A stretch of 64,000 bases of DNA from Gari tellinella. Its lineage: Eukaryota > Mollusca > Bivalvia > Cardiida > Psammobiidae. The stretch is taken from positions 2,976,001-3,040,000 of the forward strand of contig OV277857.1 in the NCBI GenBank assembly GCA_922989275.2, given 5' to 3'. The translations under genes were made by a program, and so were the position numbers. Below are positions 31,118 to 42,533 of this stretch, piece by piece (within the stretch, counting starts at the first letter, position 1; every line of letters starts with the position of its first letter). The notes beneath the pieces were generated by a model. That model saw nothing but the letters and a program-made list of their open reading frames with translations, searched no databases and was not told the DNA's origin.

Positions 31118-31360
31118 GGGCCCGTTTCATAAAGCTTCGTACGACAAATGTTATCGTAAGTTAGATGATAAAAGTTTTAATTATTATTTATTTCTCCATC
31201 TAATCATGTCTTGTGACATCTCTTTGGAATCGTCTTGAAAAGACGATTCCAAAGAGATGTCACAAGACAGGATTAGATGGAGAAATAAGAAATTAAATGT
31301 ATTTGAAAGTTTTGACCTACGATCGTTTTTGTTGTACGAAGTTTTATGAAAAGGGTCCCT
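31118..31360. mobile_element. F element
   Basis: GGGCCCGTTTCATAAAGC to the ttttatgaaaagggtccc end. Palindrome with GGAATCGTCTTGAAAAGACG. Confidence 0.8.
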
Positions 31361-31377
31361 GTTAGATAAAAGTAACT

Positions 31378-31624
31378 CATTTAGACTAGTGACAAGTACA
31401 CTCATCATTTACAAACATTGTACCTGTTAGGAGTACACATGTAATATGCAAACAGTGTAGACCAAGACTAAAGGGCTCCTTAAGGAGCCCTCTGATCTGG
31501 GTCTGCGCTGTTTGTCGTTTTGCTATATAATTGTAAAAATGAACCCTGGATGGTAAAAAATTGATTAGACTTCATTGGAAAGTGGACTTGTCCATTGGAG
31601 GTCTCAGGGGGTGAATGAATTAAA
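31378..31624. mobile_element. B-family MITE, left end decayed
   Basis: Palindrome gtagaccaagactaaagggctcc against ggagccctctgatctggg; right part aggtctcagggggtgaatga. Confidence 0.7.
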
Positions 31625-31682
31625 TGTGTCAATAACAGAATAATTCTGCTATAAGGACAAATGAGTTTTTGTTGATGATGTG

Positions 31683-31935
31683 TAACCCTTTACTCCATAA
31701 CCTGTTTCTTCATTTCCAAGACAGGTGGTCACTAAAAGCAGGTTGAAAGTAAAACAGAATGTGCCTTAAGGCACATTCTGCTTTACTTTCAGCCTGCTTT
31801 AAGCTACCATCTGCTAGAGAATAGAAAATATTTCATATGATACATATTCATGACTGCATACATTTTGAACTATTTTCTTCAGGGGAGGAAGACATTTAAT
31901 GTGTTAAAAATGCATATTTATGGAGTAAAGGGTTA
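31683..31935 (+). mobile_element. A-family MITE
   Basis: taaccctttactccataacc to GAGTAAAGGGTTAA. Palindrome 31734-31803. Confidence 0.8.
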
Positions 31936-32363
31936 AGACTTGTGGCTGCTAATAGCGGAATGAAAATTTAACAGAAAACATTTGCTTTCTGTTTGACGTT
32001 TATCCTGTTTTAAACTTCTGCTTGTCTTTTACTACATCATTGCTTTTTAGCACCTGTTAAAGCAGGCCTTCAGTTTATTAGGGTACAGTATTTTTGTCTC
32101 AGCCTTTGCCAATGATGCAGTTGTATATTGATCCATACAAGCCCTTTTTTCTCGTCATGTGACTCAAGTCATGTTTTTTCTTCAGAGTTATTGAAAAATT
32201 GTATAATGTTTACCTATCGTATCCTTCAGGTAGCTGAAGTATCACAGAAAATGTTTGATTTTGTTTCAGTTTTGTATCCCTGTTGAAATACAGTCTATAC
32301 AGACTTTATACTACATGTGTTTTTATTTTTATCTCTAGCAAGATTTGGGTGAATAGGTTCCAT
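31936..32363. other. intergenic, no feature recognised
   Basis: No terminal repeats, tandem arrays or coding frame noticed. Confidence 0.45.
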
Positions 32364-32499
32364 TGCAATCAGGTTGAGTCTGAATTCGTTTTCAAGCATT
32401 TAATTGGTCAGATTTGAGCCTAGGCTCAAATCTGACCAATCAAATGTTTGAGAACCATTTCAGACTCAACTCAAATGCTTTATAAGCATGGACCCGGTT
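32364..32499. repeat. H fold-back element
   Basis: Central palindrome tggtcagatttgagcc and complement (centre CCTAGG), flanked by gagtctgaattcg and cagactcaactcaaatgctt. Confidence 0.75.
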
Positions 32500-32617
32500 T
32501 AGATCCATGTGAGATGCCAAGTAAGTCAGCATAGCATCTGGATTCATACTGTTGGAAACTTTCATTAAAAAGAAAGGTAGGATGCAAATAACTGTTTGAC
32601 ACTTTGTTGGTATTTCT

Positions 32618-33106
32618 TAACCCTTTACCCCATAGCCTGTTTCTAGTTTTGAAAATATGTGACCACTTATAGCAGGTTGAAAGTAAAGCATGCAGAAAGT
32701 GCCTTAACTCTTTCCTCCCTGAAACTTTAAATGGACAATTCCAGTTTCCATTTTAGTCTTGTCCATTTCTGACTTTTAAGGGTTGTTTTGTCGATGTTTG
32801 GCATTATGACAAACAGTGAAGACCTTGATTAGAGGGCTCCTTTTGGAGCCCTCTGATCTGGGTCTTCACTGTTTGCATAGGACAAGTGTACTATTCACAT
32901 GTACACTGTTTGGAAAGGACGCCTATATGCGGGACTAGGGTTCAATGGGTTAAGGCGCATTCTGCTTTACTTTCAGCCTGCTTTAAGCTATTATCTGCTA
33001 GAATATAGAAAATATTTCTTATGAATTTTATTTGTGACAGTATAAATTGGAACTATTTGTTCAGTAGAGGAATTAAATAAAGGCGTATTTATGGGGTAAT
33101 GGGTTA
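32618..33106 (+). mobile_element. A-family MITE split at its palindrome centre by B
   Basis: TTAACCCTTTACCCCATAGCC; the left arm ends gtgcc at the TTAA (32704); after the B copy it resumes ggcgcattctgctttac and ends tatggggtaatgggttaa. Confidence 0.9.
32704..32953. mobile_element. B-family MITE inside an A palindrome
   Basis: TTAACTCTTTCCTCCCTGAA to TTCAATGGGTTAA. Palindrome GATTAGAGGGCTCC with complement. TTAA on both sides is the dyad centre of the host palindrome. Confidence 0.9.
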
Positions 33107-33314
33107 AAACAAATTGAAGATGGGTCTACTCTGAAAAGTTATTTAAACAAATAATTGATCAAATAAAACTGCCTCGAGTGATAAAAGCTAAATTTGGGTC
33201 ATATTAGGCTTTGTAGGTTTTGCATTTAATTGGTTATGAGTTTTCAAGGTCCGACTCTGTTCTGTAAGTTGCCTGCTCCATCTATGACAAAGTATTTTAA
33301 CAGCAGAGCAGTAT

Positions 33315-33350
33315 ATTCCTGATAACGGGGGTGGGGGGGTGGGGGGGGGG
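33315..33350. repeat. G-rich tract
   Basis: Runs of 5, 7 and 10 G separated by T (33327-33350). Confidence 0.85.
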
Positions 33351-33474
33351 ATATGATTCCTGATATCTGATAACAATAGCTCTTCGGGGTACCAGTATCT
33401 AATTTCACAATAGATCGGTCAACTATAATTATGTCAAAATTGCAAGTGTTTGGCTTTCTTTAAATATAGTTGTT

Positions 33475-33723
33475 TTAACCCATTGAACCGTAGTAACGAG
33501 CTTACTCATAATTTACAAACAGTGTTTCTGTGATGAGTACATTTGTCCTATGCAAACAGTATAGACCCAGTTCAGAGGGCTCCTAAAGGAGCTCTCTGGT
33601 CAGGTTCTGCAGTGTTAGTCATTTTGAACTGAATTGTAAAAATCAACCCTAAGTAGTCAACTATGGACTAGACCTGTTGGAATCTGGAATCATTCATTGA
33701 TGTTAAAGGAGTGAATAAGTTAA
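33475..33723. mobile_element. B-family MITE
   Basis: TTAACCCATTGAACCGTAG to AGGAGTGAATAAGTTAA. Palindrome gacccagttcagagggctcc. Confidence 0.8.
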
Positions 33724-33968
33724 CTATTTTACCCATCGCCTGTTTCTAATTTTAAAGACAGGCAAATAATTAAAGCAGGCTGAATGTAAAGCAGAATGCA
33801 CCTTAAGGTGCATTCTGCTTTACATTCAACCTGCTTTAATCTACCATCTGCTAGGAAATAGAAAATGTTTCTTATGTTACATGTTTATGACTATAAATTG
33901 TAACTATTTTCTTCAGTGGACGAATTAATTGAATGCGTAATAGGTGATTCTATGGGGGTAAGGGTTAG
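33720..33968 (+). mobile_element. A-family MITE with flipped palindrome asymmetry
   Basis: Shares TTAA with the B copy. Direct-orientation flanks, but arms read GGCTG/CAACC, the order seen in reverse-oriented copies. Palindrome 33776-33839. Confidence 0.8.
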
Positions 33969-34021
33969 TCTAGGAGTTGTTTAATTCACTTATTTTTGTA
34001 TGATTTCAACTATATAGAGAT

Positions 34022-34209
34022 CAGAATCAGAGCTTCATATTTCAGAAATTAAAATCCTTATGCCTCTATCAAACCCTATGTTGTGACCACTCATTTGAAA
34101 TGTTGTAAAGCGACAATTCTAATGAGTAGTCACAACATAGGGTTTTGTGGAGGCATAAAGGAGAAAAAAGTTGGAATAAGTGGTTAATGTACTCTTATCT
34201 GAAGGCCTG
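34022..34209. mobile_element. E-like element, divergent
   Basis: cagagcttcatatttcag to ttatctgaaggcctg. Palindrome aaaccctatgttgtgaccac. Confidence 0.55.
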
Positions 34210-34527
34210 TAGAATATTTCATCAGATACCTGAAGAATATGACCCTAGATACAAATTAGTTTATAGACAAAATGCAACAAAGTTTATTGTTAATACGATT
34301 TATATTGTTCCACTTTATTTGTATATTTTGAAAATATAGCCCTATTGAGCTCTTGATGTTTAGACATTTTTTATGTCAAAGTACATGTATGTGCATTTCG
34401 TATGTCTGTGTGTACATAGATGTGTATCGATATAAATGTTTTGACCTAGAGACAGTTTGAAGTCGTTGTGAAGCCCAAATCCTTTTTAATATATACTGTT
34501 TTTACGTTTCTTGGTCAAACATCATTA

Positions 34528-34736
34528 CAGGACTCCAGATAAGGAGAGTATTTAAAAAACTAAAATCTTTATGTCTGCATTAAACCCTATGGTGTGACCA
34601 CTCATTAGAATCGTCTCGAAGCATTAGAATCGTCTCTTCGAGACGATTCTAATGAGTAGTTACACCACAGGATTTGGTGCTGGTAGAGGGAGAATATGTT
34701 GGAATTGTTCAGTTTACTCCGTCTTATCTGGAGCCA
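34528..34736. mobile_element. E element with doubled palindrome segment
   Basis: CAGGACTCCAGATAAGG to CTTATCTGGAGCC; cattagaatcgtctc is present twice. Confidence 0.75.
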
Positions 34737-34945
34737 AGTCATCAGTAGTAATCATGCCATGTCTTGTACAGCAAAATCAAGGTAGAAAATCACTCTAGTG
34801 TATGTTTGCATGTGTGCATGTGTGTGTGGGTATATGTTCGCCTGTGTGTTTATGTGTGCAAATTTAAGGATAAAAAGAAGCAACTAGAAAAATGTCAGCC
34901 ATGGGCTGAGGTACTATTCAAAAGAGTAGATTTTTATGACAGCAG

Positions 34946-35186
34946 CTTAATCCCTTCCCTCATAAATTGTTTTTGTTTTTAAGACAGATGGTTGCTTAAA
35001 ACAGGCTGAAAGTAAAGCAGAATGCTGCACCAAAAGAAATATTTTTTTTATCCTAGCAGACAGTAGCTTAAAACAGGCTGAAAGTATAGCAGAATGCACC
35101 TTAAGGCACATTCTGCTTTACTTTTAACCTGCTTTGAGTAGTCACCTGTCTTCAAACTAGAGACAGGCTATGGGGTAATGGGTTAA
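34946..35186. mobile_element. A-family chimera with left ends on both sides
   Basis: A direct left arm (ttccctcataaattgttttt) joined to a reverse-oriented copy ending CTATGGGGTAATGGGTTAA; acaggctgaaagta occurs twice. Confidence 0.6.
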
Positions 35187-35267
35187 ATAGCCTTGAGTTT
35201 ATATTGAGCTGTGCTTTTTCTTCACTGAAATGTTGCTGAACACTATAATTATAGACTTAACTTGAGG

Positions 35268-35490
35268 TTAACTCTTTGCATGCTTGGTAATTTATTCGTC
35301 TGCAACAACTGTCGTCTGCTACTGTTCTAAAAATAGAATGTTCTTAATCTCTTTTCAAAAGAGGGTCAGAATGTCAAACAGTTTGGATCCTGATGAGACG
35401 CCGCATTATGCGGCGTCTAATCTGGATCCAAACTGTTTGCACTGGTAATCTCTGTGGCAGATATATCCGCCGCTAGCATGCAAGAGTTAA
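35268..35490. mobile_element. J-family TTAA MITE
   Basis: TTAACTCTTTGCATGCTTGG to CGCTAGCATGCAAGAGTTAA. Palindrome GTTTGGATCCTGATGAGACG. Confidence 0.85.
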
Positions 35491-35666
35491 ATTTGAGTAT
35501 TTGTTTGACTGTAAAATGTAAAACAATCAAGGTTATGTTTTTCGTAAAACGTAAACAGCCGGAACAGTTCTAAAGATACGGTAATTAATGCAGCTGGTTC
35601 AGACCTGTATAAGATTACACCTACATGTATGTGGCTGATCAAATCTGGGTCTATACTGTTTGCAAT

Positions 35667-35863
35667 TACAGTCAAACTTCGATATCTGGAACTCGTTTAA
35701 CTCAAACTGTCTGGTAGTTCGACATATGAACTGCATTATTTCATGCTCCGTTAAGTCGAACATACCCATATTTCAAAGTTAAAATGTGGCTAAGCCACAT
35801 TTTAACTTTGAAATACGGGTATGTTAGTCATAACCAACTTCGAGAAATAGAAGTTCGACTACA
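35667..35863. mobile_element. G element
   Basis: TACAGTCAAACTTCGATATC; palindrome catttcaaagttaaaatgtg-type, centre GGCTAAGCC; end gaagttcgactacagt. Confidence 0.8.
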
Positions 35864-35998
35864 GTTTTATTTGTGAATGAATAAATGGATATTTAAAATC
35901 TAGTAGATTTAGCTGCACTTGTGATTTAGTGACTCAAAGGTTTTTATACAGTAGAACCCTATTCTTACAACCACTCAAAAAGGCTTGAGGTTTGGTGT

Positions 35999-36241
35999 TA
36001 CTCTTTGCATGCAATCAGGGGAATCGTGATTATCTGTGCAAACAGTTTGGATTAAGATGAGACGCCGCGTAAACTGGCGTTTTCATCAGGATCCAGACTG
36101 TTTGACAGCCTGACCTTGATTTGAAAGGAAATTTCTTTGAATGAAGTATTGTTTAAACGTAAAGAAATTCTGAAAAATCTTATTTAAGAATTATAGCAGA
36201 CATTTGTTGCGGACCAAAAAAATACCCTGCATGCAAAGCGT
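35999..36241. mobile_element. J-family copy, ends mutated
   Basis: ttactctttgcatgcaatca to ctgcatgcaaagcgttc; decayed palindrome. Confidence 0.7.
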
Positions 36242-36271
36242 TCGGGCATGTGACTTTACTTTTATCATGTG

Positions 36272-36532
36272 TTAATCCTTAACTCGTAGCCGGTATCCAG
36301 TTTTGAAGCCAGGTGTTCACTTACAGCAGGTTGAAAGTAAAGCAGAATGCATCTTTTGGGTTATTCTGCTTTACTTTTCACCTGTTTTAAGCTACAATCT
36401 GCTAGGATACGGAAAATATTTCATATGGTGCATATCCATGACTCGGCATGACTGTTTATAGTGGAACTTTTTTCTTCTGTATATGAATTAAATAAATGCG
36501 TAAAAATCCATATCTGTGGAATATAGGGTTAA
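36272..36532 (+). mobile_element. A-family MITE
   Basis: TTAATCCTTAACTCGTAGCC to GAATATAGGGTTAA; imperfect palindrome. Confidence 0.75.
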
Positions 36533-36543
36533 ATGCCACTATC

Positions 36544-36791
36544 TTTAATCCATTACCCCATAGCTTGTTTATAGTTCCAGGTGACCCCTTAAAGCAGGAT
36601 AAATGTAAAGCAAAAATGCGCCTTAAGGCGCATTCTGCTTTACTTTCAACCTGCTTTAAGCTACCATCTGCTAAAATATTGAAAATATGTCTAATAATAT
36701 ATCTTTATAACTGTATAAATTGGAACTGTTTTCTTCAGTGGAGGAATAATTTAGAGGTGTCAAAAGGCGTATTTATGGGGTAATGGGTTAA
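36544..36791 (+). mobile_element. A-family MITE
   Basis: TTAATCCATTACCCCATAGC to TATGGGGTAATGGGTTAA. Palindrome centre GCGCCTTAAGGCGC. Confidence 0.85.
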
Positions 36792-36959
36792 CACCGTCAA
36801 GGTCTTGTAATGAGTGGTCGTAGAAGCAGAGTTTTGCTGTAGTTTTGCTTATTCCAAATACAATGTTTTCAGTAAGTTTTTACGACCCCCCATGGTGCTT
36901 TGTATTATGTGATCAGAGGCTGGTTACATGTTGTGTAAGACTATCACTTGGTCTATAAC

Positions 36960-37116
36960 AAGGATCCAGATAAGGGGAGTTTTGTAAAAAATTAAAATCC
37001 TTATTTTTGCAAGAAACGATTCTAATGAGTAGTAACACCATAAGGTTTCGTGCAGAAATAAGAAAGATAAAAATATTGCAAAAAATTAAGTTGACTGCCC
37101 GTTATCTGGGACCTTG
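36960..37116. mobile_element. E copy lacking left palindrome arm
   Basis: aaggatccagataagggg; passes from tttttgcaag directly to aaacgattctaatgagtagt; end ttatctgggaccttg. Confidence 0.65.
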
Positions 37117-37416
37117 TCCATAGTTTATCATCCATAGTAGAAGGCACTTTATACATCATATACAGTACAACTTAGCTATCCCATCCACACTCTGAACAGG
37201 GCTTTTTGTTTTCAAGCAAGTGGGTTGAATTAATCATCGGGACAACAGTATTCTAGACATTGTCAAAGACAAACAGCAACGTAAAGCAGGTTAAACATAA
37301 AGCAGAAATCTCCCTTTTCAGAACTTTCTTGCTTTATTTTTTATCTTGCATTTAGCAGGCATCTACTGTAAACAGCACAAAAGTCCTTTGTTTTGCGATA
37401 CTAGCAAGTTATTGTA

Positions 37417-37570
37417 GGTCAGTAAATCACTAAACAGCTGAATTTAGGTAATATTGAACTTTGTTGACTTTCATTTTGAGTCATAGCAGGATTATAGGCC
37501 AGTAAAGCACTAAACAGCTGAATTAAGGTCATATTGAACAATGTTTACTTTCTTTTGAATCAAAGCAGGG
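37417..37570. repeat. 80-bp direct duplication
   Basis: Two diverged copies of gtcagtaaatcactaaacag ... tttactttcatttgagtca, about 80 bp apart. Confidence 0.75.
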
Positions 37571-37760
37571 CTTCAGATATAAATACAATGTAGTATTTGG
37601 AAAATTAGAATCCTTATTTTTGCAGTAAACCCTATGGTGTCACTTCTCATTCGAATTGTCTCTTTAAGGCAATTCTAATGAGTAGTAAAACCATATGGAT
37701 TATCATAAGGAGAAAATGTTTGGAAACGTTAAGTATAGTTGCTCTTAGTTGGAACCCTGC
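37566..37760. mobile_element. E element, degenerate
   Basis: cagggcttcagatata to gttggaaccctgc; palindrome decayed. Confidence 0.6.
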
Positions 37761-37837
37761 ATAGAATTGGTGTGTCCAGCAACCTTGCCATTTCTCTCCC
37801 AGATATTATTTCATTATAGATCTGTAGATAATGGCAG

Positions 37838-38034
37838 TACAGTAGAACTTCGATATCTCGAACTCGCTTAACTCGAACTATTCAATAGTTCAACACATGA
37901 ACTGTATTATTTCATGCTGGGCTCAGTCGAACATACCCATATTTCAAAGTTAAAACGTGGCTTAGCCACGTTTTAACTTTGAAATACTGGTATTGTTCGA
38001 CATAATCGAGTTCGAGATATCGAAGTTCGAGTGT
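37838..38034. mobile_element. G element
   Basis: TACAGTAGAACTTCGATATC to GATATCGAAGTTCG. Palindrome centre GGCTTAGCC, near perfect. Confidence 0.85.
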
Positions 38035-38056
38035 ATTTCAGTGCCAAACTTCTTAT

Positions 38057-38190
38057 ACCTTTACCCCCATAGCCTGTTTCTAGTTTCGAAACTTAAAGCA
38101 GGGCACATTTTGCTTTACTTTCAACCTGCTTTAAGTGGTCACCTGTCTTCAAAACTAAAAACAGGCTTTGGAGTAAGGGAATAATGTCAA
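38057..38190. mobile_element. symmetric A fold-back (two left arms)
   Basis: cctttacccccatagcctgt at the left and acaggctttggagtaaggg at the right are the same A terminus facing inward; one palindrome arm remains between. Confidence 0.65.
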
Positions 38191-38299
38191 CTAATAGGTA
38201 GAAAAGCTAAAACTCACTAATGTCAAAAGTTTTTATTTATGCCAATAGGTCCATGCCTACCTTTATTCATAGATTAATGAATTTTCTCCATGAATCCAG

Positions 38300-38453
38300 G
38301 GTCCAAGGTTGTAAAACTTTTGAGTCTGAATTTGTTCTCAAGGCATTTAATTGGTCAGATTTGAGCTTTTGCCCTAGCAAAAGCTAAAATCTGACCAATC
38401 AAATGCTTGAGAACAATCTCAGACTCAACTCAAAAGCTTTATAACCTTGGGGC
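38300..38453. repeat. H fold-back element
   Basis: ggtccaaggttgtaaaactt to aaaagctttataaccttggg. Palindrome ggtcagatttgagcttttgc with complement. Confidence 0.75.
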
Positions 38454-38505
38454 CAGGTGTACTGGTGTTTAGATATACTGAATTATTGTAAACAAGCAAA
38501 CTAGG

Positions 38506-38980
38506 TTAACCCATTACTCCATATATGTATGCCTTTAATCACTTCTAATGATTCTGCACTAGAAAAAGTAGTCTTTAGCTTGAAAGTTCTAATAATGCAT
38601 CCTGGATGGCATTTTGAGTATTTTATAACCCTTTCCCCCATAGAAGCGCCTTTTAGAGCATTCAGTTTATTCCTCTGCTGAAGAAAATAGTTCCAATTTA
38701 TACACTTCTCAAAAGCTTTTCCATGATTGTGGACCATATTGAAAATTGGTTACACACCAAATATGTTATCCACGTAAAATAAAGTCGTTATTATTATTAT
38801 TATATACAGTCATGAATATGTTTCATAAAGAATATTTTCTTAATTCTAGCAGGTGGTAGCTTAAAGCAGGCTGAAAGTAAAGAAGAATGTGCCTTTTGGC
38901 ACATTCTGCTTTACTTTTAACCTGCTTTAAATAGTCACCTATTTTCAAAACTAGAAACAGGCTATCGGGTAAAGGGTTAA
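38506..38980 (-). mobile_element. A-family copies, interrupted
   Basis: An A end at 38506 (ttaacccattactccata) and a second A copy from about 38625 interrupted at 38705-38805 by unrelated sequence with a (tta)n tract; ends GGGTAAAGGGTTAA. Confidence 0.6.
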
Positions 38981-38989
38981 AGGCCGAAT

Positions 38990-39096
38990 CCTAAAACTGA
39001 CTGAAAGTAAAGCAGAATGCTACTTTCAACCTCCTTTAAGTTAAGCTATATAGCCTGTCATCAAATCTAGAAACAGACAATAGGGTGAAGGGTTAA
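38990..39096 (-). mobile_element. A-family fragment
   Basis: actgaaagtaaagcagaatgc directly followed by tactttcaacctcc; the palindrome centre is missing. Left arm to gggTTAA. Confidence 0.55.
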
Positions 39097-39496
39097 TGTA
39101 TGTCATAGCTCTATATACTAAGTTCTATTTATAGAACTAGAGACAATCTTTTCAGCAGAAAATCCTGTGTAATATTGAAAATATTTTTTGTTTTTCTAAG
39201 CTCCTAGAACTGGGATTTTTTATAGATAAAATTCCTGTCTCCCCAAAACCATACATTGTGATTTCTTGTTCGAATCATCTACCAAGTTTTATCCTCCATA
39301 CTTGCAGTTCTGAGTTGGCAATTTTGTTCTTGATATCATCCAACGGATTTTGATCAATTACATTTTAATCATGGAATCAGAGAATTGAAATAGTTTGCAA
39401 TAATTAAATACCGGTACATGTACATATAAAATGAAATTGGACCAAATGGTCCTTCTTCATTGTTACGAAACATCTACTTCTACAGAAATCTAGTAT

Positions 39497-39682
39497 TAAC
39501 CCTTTACCCCATAGCTCGTTTTTTTGTTTTGAAGGCAGATGACCACTTAAAGCAGGTTGAAAGTAAAGCAGAATGTGCCTTAAGGCACATTCTGATTTAC
39601 TTTCAACCTGCTTAAAAATTACGCTCTCATTTGTTTGGATATAGAAGAAAAAAAATTATAGTGTATATTCATGAATGTTTAA
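39497..39682 (+). mobile_element. A-family copy, truncated
   Basis: TTAACCCTTTACCCCATAGC; palindrome 39548-39612; short right arm merging at TTAA with the next copy. Confidence 0.7.
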
Positions 39683-39928
39683 CCCTTCCCCAATAGAAGC
39701 GCCTTTTAGCGGATATGATTTATTCATCGTCGAAGAAAATAGTTCCAATTTAATCAGTAATGAATATGTATTATAGGGAATATTTTCTATATTATAGCAA
39801 ATGATAGCTTAAAGCAGGCTGAAAGTAAAGCAGAATGCGCCCTAAGGTGCATTCTGCATTACTTTCAACCTGCTTTAAGTAGTCACCTATCTTAAGTAAT
39901 AGAAATAGGCTATCAGGTAAAGGGTTAA
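39679..39928 (-). mobile_element. A-family TTAA MITE, full length
   Basis: TTAACCCTTCCCCAATAGAAG to AGGTAAAGGGTTAA. Palindrome 39810-39879. Confidence 0.85.
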
Positions 39929-39932
39929 ACTA

Positions 39933-40199
39933 GAAAAAAAGTTCTTCAGTGGAGGAATTAATTTCAGTTGATACTCGATAATTTGAACTCTCTTGATTCG
40001 AATTTACCCATATTTGTTTCGTCAAATTTTGATAAATTGAGTTCACCTAAGTCAAACATACTGTAATTTCAAAGTTGAAACATTGCTTAACCACATTTTA
40101 ACTTTGAAATAATATTATATTTGACTTGAGCAATTTCAAATTTATCGAGTTTTGACTATAAATGCATGGAAAGGTGTATTTATGGAGTAATGGGTTAAT
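39933..40199 (+). mobile_element. A right arm with nested G
   Basis: gttcttcagtggaggaatta ... tatttatggagtaatgggttaa, split by a diverged G copy (about 39966-40160, palindrome tttcaaagttgaaacattgc). Confidence 0.6.
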
Positions 40200-40850
40200 G
40201 TATTGGAGAATGTGGAGATACTGAACGTGTTGCCATCTACCTATCACACCATGTTATTTTGTCTGATTGTTTTAGGGGGTTTTCGTTTTAAGTTTTTGTG
40301 GAATATTTTTTCTATTTGTTTTTGTTTACTTTTTGTTGTTGTGTTTATATTATTTTGTTTATGTCTGAGCTGAATATCACAAATGTTTTCTCATTCTAAT
40401 AGTGTAGTAATTTCTGACCTCAAGGCTTAGGGAAAAAGAATAAGAAACAAAACATCATTAATTGCAGAGCTTTATTTCAGTTTGGAGTTTTGTAAAGTAG
40501 AACTGGTTATTACAAAATCAAAATGGACTTTATGAAAACTAAAATGGTTATGTGCAAGTTTTTTGTTTATCATTCTTTCTGTAAAAGTCATTAAAACAGA
40601 ATATGAAAAAACAAATGCATTCACTATTTCTATTTTCAAACAGTAGGGGGCATTTAAATTGGAAGTATACAATATATGCATCTAGTAGCCCATTTAGTAT
40701 ACACAAGTATAACAATTTTTATTCTTACCTGTATATGTTGGTTTATTTCACTTTGGTGCATAGAATTTTATTTATCCAATTATAATCAGAACTTTGCACA
40801 TGGTCCTGCTGGCCAAACTTTATATAAGAGCAATGTGGATGAGGGGTATA
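40200..40850. other. intergenic, no feature recognised
   Basis: T-rich sequence with short chance frames only. Confidence 0.4.
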
Positions 40851-41265
40851 TTTGTAGAATTAACTTGATAATATCTTCCCTCAGATGAGGGGTATATTAT
40901 AGAACTAACCTGATAATATGTTCTCTCTCAGATTAGGGGTATATTATAGAACTATCCTGATAATATGTTCTCTCTCAGATTAGGGGTATATTATAGAACT
41001 ATTCTGAAAATATCTCCTCTCTCAGATTAGGGGTATATTATAGAACTATCCTGATAATATGTTCTCTCTCAGATTAGGGGTATATTATAGAACTATCCTG
41101 ATAATATGTTCTCTCTCAGATTAGGGGTATATTATAGAACTATCCTGATAATATGTTCTCTCTCAGATTAGGGGTATATTATAGAACTATCCTGATAATG
41201 TTCTCTCTCAGATTAGGGGTATATTATAGAACTATTCTGAAAATATCTCCTCTCTCATTAGGGCT
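40851..41265. repeat. 47-bp minisatellite, about 8 units
   Basis: Unit begins cagattaggggtatattata and ends ttctctct. Units are nearly identical except near both edges. Confidence 0.95.
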
Positions 41266-41309
41266 ATACATGTATTTATAAATCTTGTTAAAATCTTCTC
41301 TCAGATGAA

Positions 41310-41460
41310 TTTTGTTATCTTCTTGCAGAGGAGGGATATATTTATAGAACTACTTGGTGATATCTTCTGTCAAATGAGGAGGGATATATTTATAGAACTA
41401 CTTGGTGATATCTTCTGTCAAATGAGGAGGGATATATTTAAAGAACTATTGTGAAAATAT
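41310..41460. repeat. 48-bp minisatellite, about 3 units
   Basis: Unit includes gaggagggatatatttatag and ggtgatatcttctgtcaaat; related to the preceding array. Confidence 0.9.
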
Positions 41461-41484
41461 CAGGTTCTGTGCTTATAGAACATT

Positions 41485-41605
41485 TGATATGAGTCCGAGT
41501 CCTCAATCTTTTGATAGGTCAGATTTGAGCAAAATGCTCAAAGCTGATCAAGTTAAAGCTTGAGAATGATCTCAGACTAAACTCAAATGCTTTTGAAGTA
41601 TGGAG
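41485..41605. repeat. H fold-back element, decayed
   Basis: ggtcagatttgagcaaaatgctcaaagctga, with arms gagtcctcaatc and cagactaaactcaaatgctt. Confidence 0.65.
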
Positions 41606-41666
41606 CCTTCTCTCAGATAAGCCAAAAACAGTCCAGTTTGTATTGCTTGACCATTGCATGAACTCT

Positions 41667-41916
41667 TTAACCCTTTCCCCCATAGAAGCGCCTTTTAGCG
41701 CATTAATTTTATTCCTTCAGTGATGAAAATAGTTCCAATTTATACAGCCATAAATATGTATCATACAAAATATTTTCTATATTCTAGCAGATGATAGCTT
41801 AAAGCAGGCTGAAAGTAAAGCAGAATGCGCTTAAGGCGCATTCTGCTTTACTTTCAACCTGCTTTAAGAGGACACCTATATTCAATACTAGAAACAGGCT
41901 ATGTGGGAAAGGGTTA
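41667..41916 (-). mobile_element. A-family TTAA MITE, full length
   Basis: TTAACCCTTTCCCCCATAGAA to GTGGGAAAGGGTTAA. Palindrome 41798-41868, centre GCGCTTAAGGCGC. Confidence 0.85.
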
Positions 41917-41929
41917 AACTGTTAGCTGC

Positions 41930-42166
41930 TCAACCCTTTATCCCATAAAGACGCCTTTTTACACTTTAAATTATTCATAAACTAAGAAAAGTAGTTCCCA
42001 GCTAGGAATTCCTGGACATAAAATACAAAAGGCATTTCCAGATGGAAGCTTACAGCAGGCTTAGATTAACAAAAGGCTCCTTAAGGAGAATTCTGCTTTA
42101 TTTTCAACCTGCTTTAAGCTATTCTCTGTTTTCAAAACTAAAAGCAGGCTATGGGGTACCAGGTTA
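41930..42166 (-). mobile_element. A-family MITE, diverged
   Basis: aaccctttatcccataaaga to GGGGTACCAGGTTAA; decayed palindrome with CTCCTTAAGGAG. Confidence 0.7.
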
Positions 42167-42283
42167 ATGCAGACTACCATTCATCTTGTAAACGGTTGTT
42201 TAACACAAGACAGACTTGTGTCCCAGATCAGATGTTGGGAAATTTGTCTAATCCATGAATGTTTCGGAAACATGCTATACATG

Positions 42284-42533
42284 TACAGTGGAGAATCTGT
42301 TATTCTTTCCCGTTTAAACGCAAACGTACACAAACGCAAAACACTAAAACGTAGAAAAGAACAACTTTTGGACAATTCTGATAATTCTTGTTTATCTTGG
42401 TGGCAAACAGTTTGGAGCCTGATCAGACGCCGGGTTACCCGGCGTCTGATCTGGCTCCAAACTGTTTGCACTGTAAATAATAGTTTTAGCGTAAACCCGT
42501 TTATTGGGAAAGAATAACAGATTCTCCACTGTA
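42284..42533. mobile_element. I element
   Basis: TACAGTGGAGAATCTGTTAT and complement at the right end. Palindrome centre GCCGGGTTACCCGGC. Confidence 0.9.

Noticed and set aside
40851..41265. Regular 47-bp array considered as a CRISPR array
   Set aside because: Units are contiguous with no unique spacers, and the DNA is eukaryotic. It is a minisatellite.
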